Assembly (NCBI RefSeq): GCF_010093595.1
Contig: NW_022985446.1
Coordinates: 1,606,303-1,670,302, forward strand
Origin: Mytilinidion resinicola
Taxonomy: Eukaryota; Ascomycota; Dothideomycetes; Mytilinidiales; Mytilinidiaceae
Reading direction: 5' to 3'
DNA: 64,000 bases
Under the pieces are notes generated by a model. The model was not told the DNA's origin. It was given only the letters and a program-made list of their open reading frames with translations, and did no database searches. A program made the position numbers and the translations under genes. Below are positions 10,007-18,700 of the stretch, piece after piece. Within the stretch, counting starts at the first letter, position 1, and each line of letters starts with the position of its first letter.

Positions 10007-11450
10007 CTAATCTACAACAATTTCCTTATCTTTTTGACACGTACGAGAGTTATGTCCTGTCTCGCCGCAGCGCCTGCAGCGCGCCTGCTGCCGTGCACTT
10101 CCACCCGGGCGCCTCCTATTTTGACGCACTTCCCCCTCAATTTATTCATTAGCTTCCTTTTAAGCGATTATATTAGAGCCCTGTGCCTTTGTTAGGACTC
10201 CTTGCCTCTGAATTCGCTTTCTTTTGCGCTCTCTACGCTTTGTGGCGGCCTTATTCGCCTTTTGAAGGCTTGTAACCTGATCGCGCAATAACACAGCCCT
10301 ATGCATCTGCATCTCAGCGCCTCTAACAAGCGAATCAAGCGACTTAAGAATCGCAGTAGGAGAGCTATGTTGATGCATTTGAATGCGATTACGAATNNNN
10401 NNNNNNNNNNNNNNNNNNNNNNNNNNNNNNNNNNNNNNNNNNNNNNNNNNNNNNNNNNNNNNNNNNNNNNNNNNNNNNNNNNNNNNNNNNNNNNNNNNNN
10501 NNNNNNNNNNNNNNNNNNNNNNNNNNNNNNNNNNNNNNNNNNNNNNNNNNNNNNNNNNNNNNNNNNNNNNNNNNNNNNNNNNNNNNNNNNNNNNNNNNNN
10601 NNNNNNNNNNNNNNNNNNNNNNNNNNNNNNNNNNNNNNNNNNNNNNNNNNNNNNNNNNNNNNNNNNNNNNNNNNNNNNNNNNNNNNNNNNNNNNNNNNNN
10701 NNNNNNNNNNNNNNNNNNNNNNNNNNNNNNNNNNNNNNNNNNNNNNNNNNNNNNNNNNNNNNNNNNNNNNNNNNNNNNNNNNNNNNNNNNNNNNNNNNNN
10801 NNNNNNNNNNNNNNNNNGTTGATGGCCTTGATTACGGTGGCCCACTCGCGATCGCCTGGTTGTATAGCTTTTGGTCGATTCCGTCTCTCGGAGCCTGTAA
10901 CAACTACTCCTATTAAGATAACACCCATCTGGAAGCCGGTTTCATCGAAGTTGTAGGAGTCGTCATCCGTAATACCGTACTTCGCCTTTGTATTGCGCAC
11001 AAGCTCAAACCACGGCGCAATAATCCTTGGATCTTCGCATAGGGCTCTCTGGTGATCGTACTTTCGATTAAACCGTGTTTGAAGCTCATCAGTCCGCTTG
11101 ACAAAGTTGTATGGCCAGTTCTTGCCAACCTGGCCGGCACCGCGCTTATTTAGCAGCTTATTAGCCATATCTTGTACAGCGCTCAGCCGCGGTGCAAACC
11201 CTCTCGAATCCAGGTCAATTATATGTTGAATAACAACTGATTCCTCCAGCTTTGTAAGCTTCTTTGAATTGGGCTCGCAATCGCGTCGGGCGGTTGTTCC
11301 GGCGCGTCGTCGTCGTAGGGTTGTTCGGGGGACGTTGTATGTTGCAACAGCGCGTCGCACGCTCTTAAACTGCTTTTTATCGATTGCTGAGATAGCTATG
11401 CATATCTGGCCTTCTTTTTGAATTGATTGCGTATTGCGTTGTTGAGGCAT
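10007..11450 (-). pseudogene. Fot1/pogo-type DDE transposase, interrupted
   Basis: The frame starts at 11450. N-terminal residues about 10-50 look like a psq-type helix-turn-helix (KSVRRAVATYNVPRTTLRRR). They are followed by a CENP-B/Tc5-type DNA-binding domain (PRLSAVQDMANKLL, WPYNFVKRTDELQTRFNR) and then the first catalytic aspartate in YNFDETGFQMG. The central DDE domain is hidden by the N run. After the gap the same frame gives the coiled basic tail (LVRGAEMQMHRAVLL, KRRERKRKRIQ), then TAA at 10160-10162 and TAA at 10142-10144. Further on it gives a perfect CCHC zinc knuckle, CRRCGETGHNSRTC, before the final TAG at 10007-10009. Both internal TAA codons sit where glutamine (CAA) would be expected, which fits C-to-T RIP mutation. 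The protein would have catalysed cut-and-paste transposition in the nucleus. Confidence 0.88.
10397..10817. other. Assembly gap (421 N)
   Basis: A run of N inside the transposase frame. Frames reported across it are open only because N does not encode a stop. Confidence 1.
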
Positions 11451-11484
11451 GGTGGTTGAAAGTTAACGGAGCGCGTTCCGGTGA

Positions 11485-11533
11485 TGAGGTGGGCCACTCG
11501 CTTGGGTGGGCCGCTCGCTTGTGGAGTACGTTA
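11485..11533. repeat. Right terminal inverted repeat of the Fot1/pogo element
   Basis: This is the reverse complement of 9886-9934. It ends TTGTGGAGTACGT followed by the target TA. Confidence 0.9.
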
Positions 11534-11738
11534 GCACTTTATGTGCACATATAGATTAGTGCTCTGGTTGTGTAAGCATGACACTTGCCAGGCAAGAGGA
11601 ACTAAAGGCTTTGTGCCTTCGACAGTTTTGAATAGCCCAGAACATGACGTTGCGACTGGTATACGTTCTCCTGGAATGCTGAAGTTCCCAAGATCAGATT
11701 TATAGATCGGGAGAGTGACGATTCATGGCAGTAAGCCA

Positions 11739-12347
11739 TTAAAAGTTGTCAATTATATCATCAAACTGATCGTTACGATCAGTCTTCGCCCCCGACTTCC
11801 GATCCTTGGAGGAGGCCCGCCGCTGTAGGCGGGGTGCCCTCGTTATGGCGTGCTTGCGTTGACGTGATGGACCATCACGTTCAGCCAACTCTACTGCAAC
11901 GAACTCGTCAATCTCAGACGTAGAATTCTTCTTGTCTTCTTCGAGTTGTCGCTGAGCAGAAGAACTGCGGCGGTTCTTCGAGCCTCGAGACTCTCTACGC
12001 CGAATGGTCGGCTGGAAAAGCTGCTTGTAGATCAAAGGCCGGTCAGCGCTTCGGTCACGATTACGGAGCCTTTCCACGAGAGCGTCTTCCTGGCGGTCTT
12101 CGCTCGTTTTGCTACGTCCGCGTGGCTCTTCAGCAGGCCAAGCAAGACGGTCGGAGGCACGTTTAAGCCTCTTGTCTTCATCCGTCTTGCCTTTTTCTTT
12201 TGTGGTATTGAGCGTCCAGGAATCGCGCTCAGATCTCGCCTGACGTTGCTCAGTCTCATCTTCGTGACTAGCGGAATTATTCGGTTGGCTCGACTGTTGG
12301 GAAGCGTCGCGGCCAACAGCAGGAGGGGAACTCCAGTGGCGTGGCAT
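11739..12347 (-). CDS. Charged, probably disordered hypothetical protein
   Basis: This single-exon frame of 202 residues is counted from the ATG at 12347 (MPRHWSSPPAVGRDAS). The open frame extends 60 codons further upstream, but that part runs through the TATA element and reads like promoter sequence, so the internal start is preferred. The protein is rich in S, R, K, E and D throughout (EDETEQRQARSERD, KEKGKTDEDKRLKRASD), lacks hydrophobic segments, and ends QFDDIIDNF. Low-complexity composition suggests intrinsic disorder and possibly nucleic-acid or nuclear association; this is inference only. No family is recognised. Its promoter and 3' flank are related to those of the coiled-coil gene at 8086-8592, although the proteins share little beyond composition. 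The 3' flank was later hit by the Fot1/pogo transposon. Confidence 0.7.
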   Translation of the reverse strand: MPRHWSSPPAVGRDASQQSSQPNNSASHEDETEQRQARSERDSWTLNTTKEKGKTDEDKRLKRASDRLAWPAEEPRGRSKTSEDRQEDALVERLRNRDRSADRPLIYKQLFQPTIRRRESRGSKNRRSSSAQRQLEEDKKNSTSEIDEFVAVELAERDGPSRQRKHAITRAPRLQRRASSKDRKSGAKTDRNDQFDDIIDNF

Positions 12348-12458
12348 TCTGATGTGTTTGTGATTTGGTTGACTTTGATGTTTTGAGTCTGAAATTTTGT
12401 TGAAATTTGAGGGGGTTTCAAATTGGTGAAGAAGATATCGAGAGTTGGGTTTGAGTGC

Positions 12459-12468
12459 TTTATATATC
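12459..12468 (-). promoter_or_regulatory. TATA box of the 11739-12347 gene
   Basis: TTTATATATC lies about 115 bp upstream of the chosen ATG. The neighbouring GAGTTGGGTTTGAGTG and the more distal GTATCTTTGAGGATG have close counterparts upstream of the gene at 8086-8592, supporting common ancestry of the two promoters. Confidence 0.55.
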
Positions 12469-12539
12469 CGCAGGTTCAAAATGAACAGTGGTATATATTG
12501 TCCTACGATGTATCTTTGAGGATGCACATGTTCAATTGA

Positions 12540-13560
12540 GCTATGTCAACGCTTACGAATGCGCCTGTCAATCTTCACAATGATATTAGCGTTGTACAAC
12601 AATCTATCAACTTCTTGGTAGAGCAGCTTTATCCAGGGCGGCTGCTGCAGATAAGATAAAGAAGAACTGAAGTCAGAGGAAGATGGCTTTTAAGATACTA
12701 TGAGAAGCTCTGAGACACTCACCGAGACTTCGTCATGTAGGACACAGGGTTCTCGCAGCACCAGATGTGAAAAGATCTCAGAGCTAAAGAAACTCGCAGC
12801 AAAAGAATGATCAAAGAGCAAGCCTAAACATACCACTCCACCCCGAGCCCCACCAAGGCGACGTGTCCTCGTCCATTGCAAAGGAACACCGGTGTTCACC
12901 GCATGGCTCAAGTGTGACGTCACGACATATCGACCTTCACCGCGACGACTTCACCTGGGTGCCAAGACGGAGAACTCCGTGTCCTTGCTCGAAACCTTGG
13001 AAGCGTCACCTGCGTGCAAATGCCCCGTGCCTACTTTTATCAGCAGTTGGGTTTCCCCGTGTGACCTAGACATTGTTCTTGCGCGCACGGACGTTGGCGA
13101 GGTTAAGCTGCGGATGCCACATACTCATATTGCACGTGATAGCGCCTTGAATTTTGAATTTCGAACTTAGCAAAGGAATTCGAGGGATCAGGGGATGTAT
13201 TAGTATGATATCCTCAGGAGCGATGAACTTGGATGCGACTCGTAAATCGATCTTCGAGCCGGTGAAACCAGAGCGAAGGGAGGTATTCCCCCTTCATCAC
13301 CTCAATTAACATCTCCAAAAATATGTAGTTCCTCAAAGAAATTGATATACCTAGATACGGACGAAGCTATCTTCCATATCCCGAGTATGTATCGTCTGAA
13401 GATGATCCGTGCAAAGCACATGCCAAATGCCCAAGCCAGCTGGGAGTCCAACCACATGCCCCTCATCTCACCATATCTCCATCATCCTCTGTCTGCGAAC
13501 CCGATCGATCTTCGTACCCACAATCCAATAGCATCAATCCACGAGCCTTCCTCCCCAAGA
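12540..13560. other. No gene recognised
   Basis: Only short frames are present. This stretch holds the upstream regions of the two divergently placed genes at 11739-12347 (minus) and 13569-14753 (plus). Confidence 0.5.
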
Positions 13561-13568
13561 CAATCGCC

Positions 13569-14753
13569 ATGGCCTCAACCTCCAAAGACGTACGAAGATA
13601 CTACCAGCCCCCCTACACCAGACCCTCATCAACATCTTCCCCCACGAACCCGCCAACCAAGCCAGCAGCCCCGAATCTCCCATCTTCTTCTCATCCAGCG
13701 AATCCAATCCCCACATCTTCCGCCCGCCCAACGAGCTCACCAGTACCCAAGCCAGTCTCAAAGCAAGACACCCCCTCCTCGTCCAACTCTAATTCGAACT
13801 CCAAAACCGCCTCAGATTCGAACGCCCCATCTCCCACGCCGTCCCCACCCCCATCCACCCCCGGAAGCAGCCTCACAGCAACCCCCCCACCCCTCGCCAC
13901 CAACACCATCTGGATCCAGCCGCCCTACTACGACTTCGTCCCCGCCGCCCTCACCCTCCCAATCCCCAGCTACCTCCACTTCGCCTTCCCGCCCTTTCCG
14001 CACGCCACGAACCACTCCATCGCCCAGTCGTCCGCCGACCACCCCTGCACACCCTACGCCAACACCACCGCTCCGGGGTTCTGGTCCGGCGTCGTCGACG
14101 AAAGCTGGTACATCCCCATTTCCCCCACCCCCACCGCCGCCACCAACAAGCGGGTAGGAAGGCAGGATCTGACGCCCATGCCGGTGTGGGAGCTCTACCT
14201 CGCCACCGCCGCCGAGCCGGTGTATTTCTTCGACGCCGGCGGCACGGACTCAATTGGCTGGAAGTGCGTGAAATACGGGGTTGTCGGGGTTGTGAACCCG
14301 GTTGATGGTGTGAACGGGGGCGAGATCGGGAGGGTGAGGAGTCTAGCGACCGGCTCGACAGCGGCGGGCGCTGGGGTGGGGCCGCCGGGCGCGCCGAGGG
14401 GAGGGGAGTGGGTGTCGACGATTGGGAGGGCGGGGACGACGGGGGCAGGGCAGGGCGCGTCGACGAGGGTGGTTGTGGCGACGGGGACGGGTGCGGCGGC
14501 GGCCAGCGCGTCTGGGGTTCCGAGGGGCGGGAAGGGGGTCTCGAGTGCGGCAGTTGGGGGGATTGCGTTTGCGGGGCTGAGTGTGGTTGGGATTCTGATT
14601 TTTGGGTGGTGTGTGTTGAAGAAGCGGCGGGATGGGAAGACGAATAAGAGAGGGCATGTCAGGGATTCGTCGAGTCTGGAGTTTCGGGATTCTGCGCCTG
14701 CGAGTGGGCCGGAGATGGGGGGTGGCTATATGAGTGTGAGGCGTGAGGAATGA
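13569..14753 (+). CDS. Membrane-anchored cupredoxin-like (extracellular serine-rich) protein
   Basis: The ORF encodes 394 residues. Residues 1-110 are Ser/Pro/Thr-rich and probably disordered. Residues about 111-245 match the layout of fungal cupredoxin-like extracellular domains: an opening strand (IWIQPPYYDFVPAAL), a hydrophobic strand, the block HSIAQSSADHPC (His149, Cys160), GFWSG, and a closing C..GVVGVVNP (Cys233). A Gly/Ala/Ser-rich linker follows. One transmembrane helix lies at residues about 327-350, then a basic stop-transfer KKRRDGK and a short cytoplasmic tail. The likely role is a cell-surface copper-fold protein of unknown ligand. No signal peptide is visible at the N terminus, so an upstream exon carrying one may have been missed, or the true start lies elsewhere. 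GC at third positions is high, unlike the flanking DNA. It is convergent with the small ORF at 14855-15211. Confidence 0.8.
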   Translation: MASTSKDVRRYYQPPYTRPSSTSSPTNPPTKPAAPNLPSSSHPANPIPTSSARPTSSPVPKPVSKQDTPSSSNSNSNSKTASDSNAPSPTPSPPPSTPGSSLTATPPPLATNTIWIQPPYYDFVPAALTLPIPSYLHFAFPPFPHATNHSIAQSSADHPCTPYANTTAPGFWSGVVDESWYIPISPTPTAATNKRVGRQDLTPMPVWELYLATAAEPVYFFDAGGTDSIGWKCVKYGVVGVVNPVDGVNGGEIGRVRSLATGSTAAGAGVGPPGAPRGGEWVSTIGRAGTTGAGQGASTRVVVATGTGAAAASASGVPRGGKGVSSAAVGGIAFAGLSVVGILIFGWCVLKKRRDGKTNKRGHVRDSSSLEFRDSAPASGPEMGGGYMSVRREE

Positions 14754-14854
14754 GGTTGTCGTGGGGTTGTTCGAGTAGATGGCTTTTTCCTCCTTTTTGT
14801 AGTTTGTTGATGGCAATTTCGAGGGTAGATGACGGAGGGTGTGGATAGATGCTC

Positions 14855-15211
14855 CTAATAGCCCCTAATTTCCTCCAGTTCGAAGTTCAGGCCAGCTTCT
14901 CTTGTCGTTTGTGATTTCTTGAAGGGACTGAGAGCTCCCAGAAGCCACTGCACACCGTGTCCAGCCTTTTTGACCTGCCGCCCGATCTTGCGTGCTAGGC
15001 CGCCGACCATGCGGTATGCGCTCTTGATTTGCCACTTGATGTCACTACGGAGCCAGCGAAAGCGTTCTCGGGGCATGCTGAGCTTGAGGTGATGCGGCAT
15101 CGTGGATCTGAGGCTGGAGACGGTGGAATTGGAGATATGGGTGTCGATGTCAGGGGCTCTAGGAAGTGTGCGTGCCAGCGCTGAGAGAGGTTGTAGAGGG
15201 TTAGGTTTCAT
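14855..15211 (-). CDS. Small basic hypothetical protein
   Basis: An open frame of 118 residues is convergent with the cupredoxin-like gene and about 100 bp from its stop. A helical basic part (RWLRSDIKWQIKSAYRM, GLARKIGRQVKKAG) is followed by LLGALSPFKK and an acidic end (FELEEIRGY). There is no signal peptide, membrane helix or recognised domain. A second in-frame Met at residue 38 (STMPHHLKL) could also serve as the start. Coding status is moderately likely from the amphipathic pattern alone. Confidence 0.4.
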   Translation of the reverse strand: MKPNPLQPLSALARTLPRAPDIDTHISNSTVSSLRSTMPHHLKLSMPRERFRWLRSDIKWQIKSAYRMVGGLARKIGRQVKKAGHGVQWLLGALSPFKKSQTTREAGLNFELEEIRGY

Positions 15212-18200
15212 GAGTGAGCTTGAGGAAGAAGGACGGTGAACCTAGATCCGGGTGTAGGCGGAGAAGGTCTGGTGATTCTGATCATGGGCTGCCTTCACCT
15301 TCGCGTTGTGGAAGGTTTGATAACATGACTGCCCCTGAGGCCCCCCTACGTGCTTACGATTCACTATCTGGGTAGATTAGCTCACACGACGAAGCGTCCC
15401 GTGCCGTTTCCCTACTTTTCATTTTGATTTGCGCTGCTTTTTTGAGTAGTTTTGATGAAATAGATACGCATTTTGCCGCTCCTGAGGGTGGCGGAGAAGC
15501 TTGTATGGGCGGCCGAACATTAGCCTTGATCTCCTTCCTCCTCCTGCCTGAGGGTATCTATGCCATACCCTTTCCTACAGCTGCTAGAGGAGCTTCAGCC
15601 AGGGTTGTTCATCCTCAGCCTGCTGTATAGTGGTGAGGTGGGGAGGACATTGCCCGTCTTGGCGCTGACGTTGCCGGGGCGTCGAAAATCCTGTGTGGAT
15701 TCCCGAGTCAACACCAACTTCGCTGCCTCTTCGCCCCTCAACCTCTTCTCCTTCTCACCCACCCACACATCCTCCACCACAACGTCGGTATGTGCGGCCT
15801 GCAACGACATACCAAGACCTGGATGGCATCCTAGGCGAGGGCAGCAGATGCAGTGGGCAAGGCGGAGGCCTCCAGGGCGGCGGAGGCGTCGTTCTTTGCC
15901 ACACCAACAGTCCGCTGCGGTGACAGGACTCACCTTTCGTAAGCCTTCTTCATCTCCCCTCTCACACCCAAGTGCCTTCACAAGCTGTACTCGACCTTCT
16001 CGGAGCAAGATGGCACGCCGGGGCGTCGACGTCGCTGCTAGCTGGTGATGAGGGCTTCGAATTGGCGAAGGTGGCGATGAGTCTTCCTCCATCACGCTGG
16101 CATCTCTTGCTCTCCCTTGGTGGGACCATCTTCGCTTAAATGAGAGCTTGTGCTGACCATCCTCTTTTTTAGCCACGCACACCGCGAGTAGGGCATCGGC
16201 GACCTGCCTAGGAGGGCTGTCGGCCTTCGGCAAGGCCCAGAAACCTCTGCCCACCACAAGACCTCGATGATTGAGTTCCTGGTAAGTTCGAATCTACCAG
16301 CTCTTTTCCTCTTTCAGTCTCCTCAATGCCCGGCTGAGCTATTCATTGGGGGCCGAGCTTCTCTCCTGGTCGGTCCCCACTACGCCAGCCAAGAGCAAAC
16401 CAAATTGCCCGGGCAGGTTTCAGTGGCCGCCTAATGGGGGTTCCTCACGGGCCTCCGAGGCCTGACTACTGCGACTGCCCGGTGTCGATCGATGGAAGGA
16501 TGACATCTCGAGGGACGGTGACGCAAATCTCGGGACTCTCCTCCATCGTACATTTCTACTGGAATGACTGCTGTTTCTCTCTTGAGGCTTCGCTGACTGG
16601 GGTTGCGGCTCTCCAGGTCTTCGGTTTCTCAGGTCTTTACGTTGTCTTACATCTCCTCCGACTCTGCGCGAGTCGCCCTGTTTTTCGATCTTGATGGCAT
16701 TGTCGAGCCCCAAGCTGCATACAGCTGCCCTCAGTCGGATAAAAAGACCATGTATGATGGACGGCGATCTTTGTTCCAGATACTGGATGCCGAATCTTTT
16801 CGGTGCGTTCAAGGAATGCCACAAGTCCAGACGGGCATCGACGTTTGGAACCCATGCTGGCCAATACAAACATCTTCTTTCAAGGGACCGGACTCTTGGA
16901 TACTCTGGATACCAGTGCTTGGGGTGTTGGTATGACATCGGGCTTTCCATCTGAGCGTTCTCAGGTCCTCTTGGCCTTCAGGGGCTCGTCACGTGCGCTA
17001 TGGTCTGTGCTTCCTCCGAATGGTTCCCTCAAAAGGCTGTTCATGTTTCGAAGCGGGGCCTCCCGCCAGTCCGACGATCGAACAAAAGGAGCTATGTCTA
17101 AGTCCCGGGTCAGCTTGTGCAATATTCAGCGTAGGCTGGGATCATCTTGGATGCTCGAGTGTTCTTGGAGTCTATAGTGTCGACTCGGGGATCCTTCATT
17201 TGAAATGTGCGGACAGCAGACCAGGTCACACAGGCCGTTGACGTCGTTATTGCCGAGGAAAGAGGAGATGTGCCCGGAACCTCCATGGATCTGGTTATGC
17301 ACGGAGCGAACACAACTTTGCTGTATAGCATTCAGGTATGCGAGCCCTCTCTGAGTGTTTGTTTTCTAGTTCATCGCCAATACCGTTCAAATCTGAGCCT
17401 ATGTTTCTCGGAAATGGGTCTGATGATCTCGGAAGGCGCGTGCAGGTGTCCTTTCATGTTTGGCCTTGCACATTTCGCGGGCGGGCTCTCCTCGGTGGAT
17501 GCCTTCTTTTCATTGTTGTCTGGCTCCTTCTACTTCTGGTATATGCGTCAGCTTTACGTTCTCTCCTGCGAGCCCTCCAACTCTCCCTGTCGTCAATGTC
17601 CCGTTCCAAGTTCCAACGTACGAACCTTCAGTCCTCCCATCGCTAGTAAGTCAACAACACACTCTGACCGCAAGTATCTCTTGGGTGGAGTACGGGATCT
17701 CATCGCTCGCACAAAGCGACTTGTTGACGTCGATTCTCTCCTGCGTTTTAGCATCAGCTTCGTCTTTCCGTCAGATCTCGTCTCGCAAATGTCTCATCAT
17801 TCTCGACCCCACTCTAGCTTCGTCCTTGTCTCTATACAGTCCGTCCTTTCCAAGTTTCGGCTGCTAGAGTCATATGCAACACTCCGCAGACAGTCTATTG
17901 TATCTCATCCACAGCAGCGGCTGCTTCAGGTGGGTGCTCTCGGCATCTCGATCCACTTTCCTAGTCGCGCTTTCTTAAATTTTCTCCCAGTCATACCTTC
18001 CCGGTAGGCTGATTAGATTTCGAGTCTTTAGGAATTCTACCCTTCTGCTTGCTTCTCAGTGTTGATCGTTTTATGCGCGATGACGTACCTTTTCCTTGTC
18101 GATTCTTTCTCTCCGCAATGCCGAATCTGTGAGATTCAAGCCAATCTTTTTGCTTGGGCATCAGCATCCACTCTCAGATGCTCACTCTGCTCTTCCATTT

Positions 18201-18700
18201 TTCCTGCTTCCGGCTCCTATCTCTTGCAAACTCAAACTTTCTTCCTCAACTCATCAACCTAATATGCTTTGTTGCGTAACGAAGGAAGCCTTCTCGGTAT
18301 GTCAGAAAGTCCCTCAGATTCGTCCATCCTATCTCGGTTTCAGCATTCTCGCTCGCACTTGTCTTGTAGATTTATTCATTATGCCTCATTCGGATACTGC
18401 GCATTAGCTTTAGTCAAGGTTTCATGGCTGCCTTACCGCGAGTAACCTTCCATCGATCTGGATAGTGTTTTCGTATCTTCGTCCTGAAACGATCATTCCT
18501 CTCATCGCACCAAATCTGTGTACCAAAGGTAGCTTTTCTGAGGCTCTTCCTCGACTATACACGGTTCTTGAATCTTGTTACGGCTTTAGCCTCGCAATAA
18601 CGGGAATTGAGCGCACATACCCCATCCATAGAGCGGCGTTGAGAGTCAACTCCACGAAGCCCTGCAATTGTATGCATCGTCTTTCCTTATGCACTCCGTT
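15212..18700. other. No confident gene; diverged, pyrimidine-rich sequence
   Basis: Many overlapping frames of 60-260 codons occur on both strands, but none shows domain, splice or compositional support. From about 17.3 kb the plus strand becomes pyrimidine-rich (CTTTC, TCTCG, CCTCC tracts) and resembles the tandem array that follows. It may therefore be an older, more decayed part of it. The minus frame 15595-16257 was considered and not accepted. Confidence 0.5.

Larger units (their letters stand above)
9888..11531 (-). mobile_element. Fot1/pogo-type DNA transposon (Tc1-mariner superfamily)
   Basis: TIRs of about 47 bp bound the element, which is flanked by TA on both sides (9886-9887 and 11532-11533), as expected for the Tc1/mariner superfamily. 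It carries one transposase frame on the minus strand. The length in the window is about 1.64 kb, but a 421-base run of N lies inside, so the true size is uncertain; family members are usually near 1.9 kb. The element sits in the 3' flank of the 11739-12347 gene. Removing it rejoins sequence that matches the flank of the coiled-coil gene at 7.9 kb, so it inserted after that duplication. In-frame TAA codons in the transposase suggest it is inactive. Confidence 0.92.

Noticed and set aside
10192..10845. Frames spanning the N run on both strands
   Set aside because: They are open only because N has no stop; the real transposase frame is the minus frame ending at 10007.
11739..12527. Longer start at 12527 for the charged protein gene
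   Set aside because: The extra 60 codons cross the TATA element and the promoter words shared with the other duplicate, so the ATG at 12347 is preferred.
15595..16257. Minus-strand frame of 220 codons
   Set aside because: Long but with erratic composition (Arg/Gly/Cys in no pattern), no helix or strand periodicity, and overlapping frames on the other strand of similar quality.
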